From NCBI GenBank assembly GCA_948482415.1, contig CAOMFZ010000135.1, forward strand, positions 1-5,375: 5,375 bases of DNA. Direction: 5' to 3'. The notes under the pieces were generated by a model that worked only from the letters and a program-made list of their open reading frames with translations, ran no database searches and had not been told where the DNA came from. Below are positions 5,057 through 5,375 of this stretch, one piece after another; positions within the stretch are counted from its first letter, which is position 1, and each line of letters begins with the position of its first letter. The position numbers and the translations under genes are program-made. The DNA comes from an uncultured Mailhella sp. Lineage in GTDB: Bacteria > Desulfobacterota > Desulfovibrionia > Desulfovibrionales > Desulfovibrionaceae.

Positions 5057-5105
5057 CTCCTTTGTATCCCCTTTCCTCAATCTCCATTAACTCACTGTGC
5101 AGTAA

Positions 5106-5375
5106 GAGAGCTCCGCCCTCTTCTGCAAAGTTCGTTACAAGTTACTCCCTGCATATTTTAAAGTTGATTGTTTCCTGCACACAATAAAGCAGGCATTTTG
5201 CCGTACTGCTCCCGCAGAACGGCTTAAATCAATTATCGATGAAGGTTTTTATCTTTTTGAAAAAATAAAATTTCCTAGAGCAGTTCCGATAAATCCTGCG
5301 ACTTTTCTACGCAGGGGAAAAACTTTAGCTCTGCTGTCCAGTTCTGTAAGGCTCATTCTTCGCCTAACAGAACCG
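5106..5375 (+). other. Stop-free frame without a start codon at right edge
   Basis: One plus-strand frame runs 90 codons from just after a TAA (5103-5105) to the window edge without a stop. It has no ATG, GTG or TTG codon and no ribosome-binding site in a useful place. Its middle (RTAPAERLKSIIDEGFYLF) looks protein-like, but I recognise no family. On the opposite strand a 41-codon arginine/lysine-rich frame enters from the edge and ends at a TAA at 5249-5251. Its internal ATG follows only a weak AGG. Either could be the decayed end of a gene, or both may be chance. The stretch also contains the three inverted repeats at 5200-5373. Confidence 0.2.
5200..5373. repeat. Three successive inverted repeats in the right intergenic region
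   Basis: Hairpin 1 (5200-5223) has 10-base arms GCCGTACTGC and GCAGAACGGC around TCCC, with one A-A mismatch. Hairpin 2 (5295-5315) is a perfect CCTGCG and CGCAGG with a nine-base loop. Hairpin 3 (5341-5373) has 12-base arms GTTCTGTAAGGC and GCCTAACAGAAC with one A-A mismatch and a nine-base loop. None is followed by a clear T-run inside the window. Together they could belong to a structured RNA, a repeat element or a decayed mobile sequence. Confidence 0.45.

Noticed and set aside
5341..5375. Integron attC-like core sequence GCCTAAC in the right-end hairpin
   Set aside because: The order of the two half-sites is inverted relative to an attC site, there is no integrase or cassette gene in view, and the arms are explained as a simple inverted repeat.
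1..5375. CRISPR array, tRNA, rRNA or insertion sequence
   Set aside because: No regularly spaced repeats, cloverleaf-like segment, rRNA core motif, transposase frame or target-site duplication was recognised by eye on either strand.

Overview
The window looks like a chromosomal segment of a flagellated, moderately AT-rich member of the Desulfovibrionales (Desulfobacterota). The basis is the flagellin, which has the form I associate with Desulfovibrio (start MSLVIN, an AADDAAGLAVRELMRADI block, the KELAEQAATGTY block, and a very short central region). This placement is recognition by eye, not a search. Coding regions are of middling GC and the intergenic regions are distinctly AT-rich.

Layout. 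The left part (1-1401) is on the minus strand. A complete 283-residue flagellin gene (550-1401) is followed downstream by a 470-base gap and then the first 26 codons of a second, divergent flagellin (start codon at 77-79), which leaves the window on the left. A 312-base AT-rich divergent intergenic region (1402-1713) separates them from two plus-strand genes: panB (1714-2547, ketopantoate hydroxymethyltransferase, pantothenate/CoA synthesis) and priA (2563-4914, primosomal replication-restart helicase). These two are 15 bases apart and probably form one transcription unit. The final 461 bases (4915-5375) contain candidate terminator hairpins, short repeats, three further inverted repeats and a stop-free frame with no usable start codon. 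No gene can be assigned there.

The main discovery candidate is in the flagellin leaders. Both genes can fold their Shine-Dalgarno/start region into the same hairpin: arms GACAU and AUGUC, the ribosome-binding GGA in the loop as an A-N-G-G-A motif, and the AUG inside the 3' arm. The inner stem differs between the two genes in a compensating way (UUUC/GAAA in one, UAUC/GAUA in the other). Each leader has another GGA 43-45 bases upstream, in one case in the loop of a perfect 7-bp hairpin. This is what CsrA-FliW translational control of flagellin looks like in Bacillus and Campylobacter, and I infer similar control here. The second flagellin also has a notable dyad of two TTCTATAGAA palindromes 22 bases apart about 115 bases upstream of its start.

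panB and priA are ordinary, intact housekeeping genes. Their oddities are in translation signals: panB has a tandemly duplicated 13-base ribosome-binding segment, and priA has no visible Shine-Dalgarno sequence, which suggests it is translated by coupling to panB.
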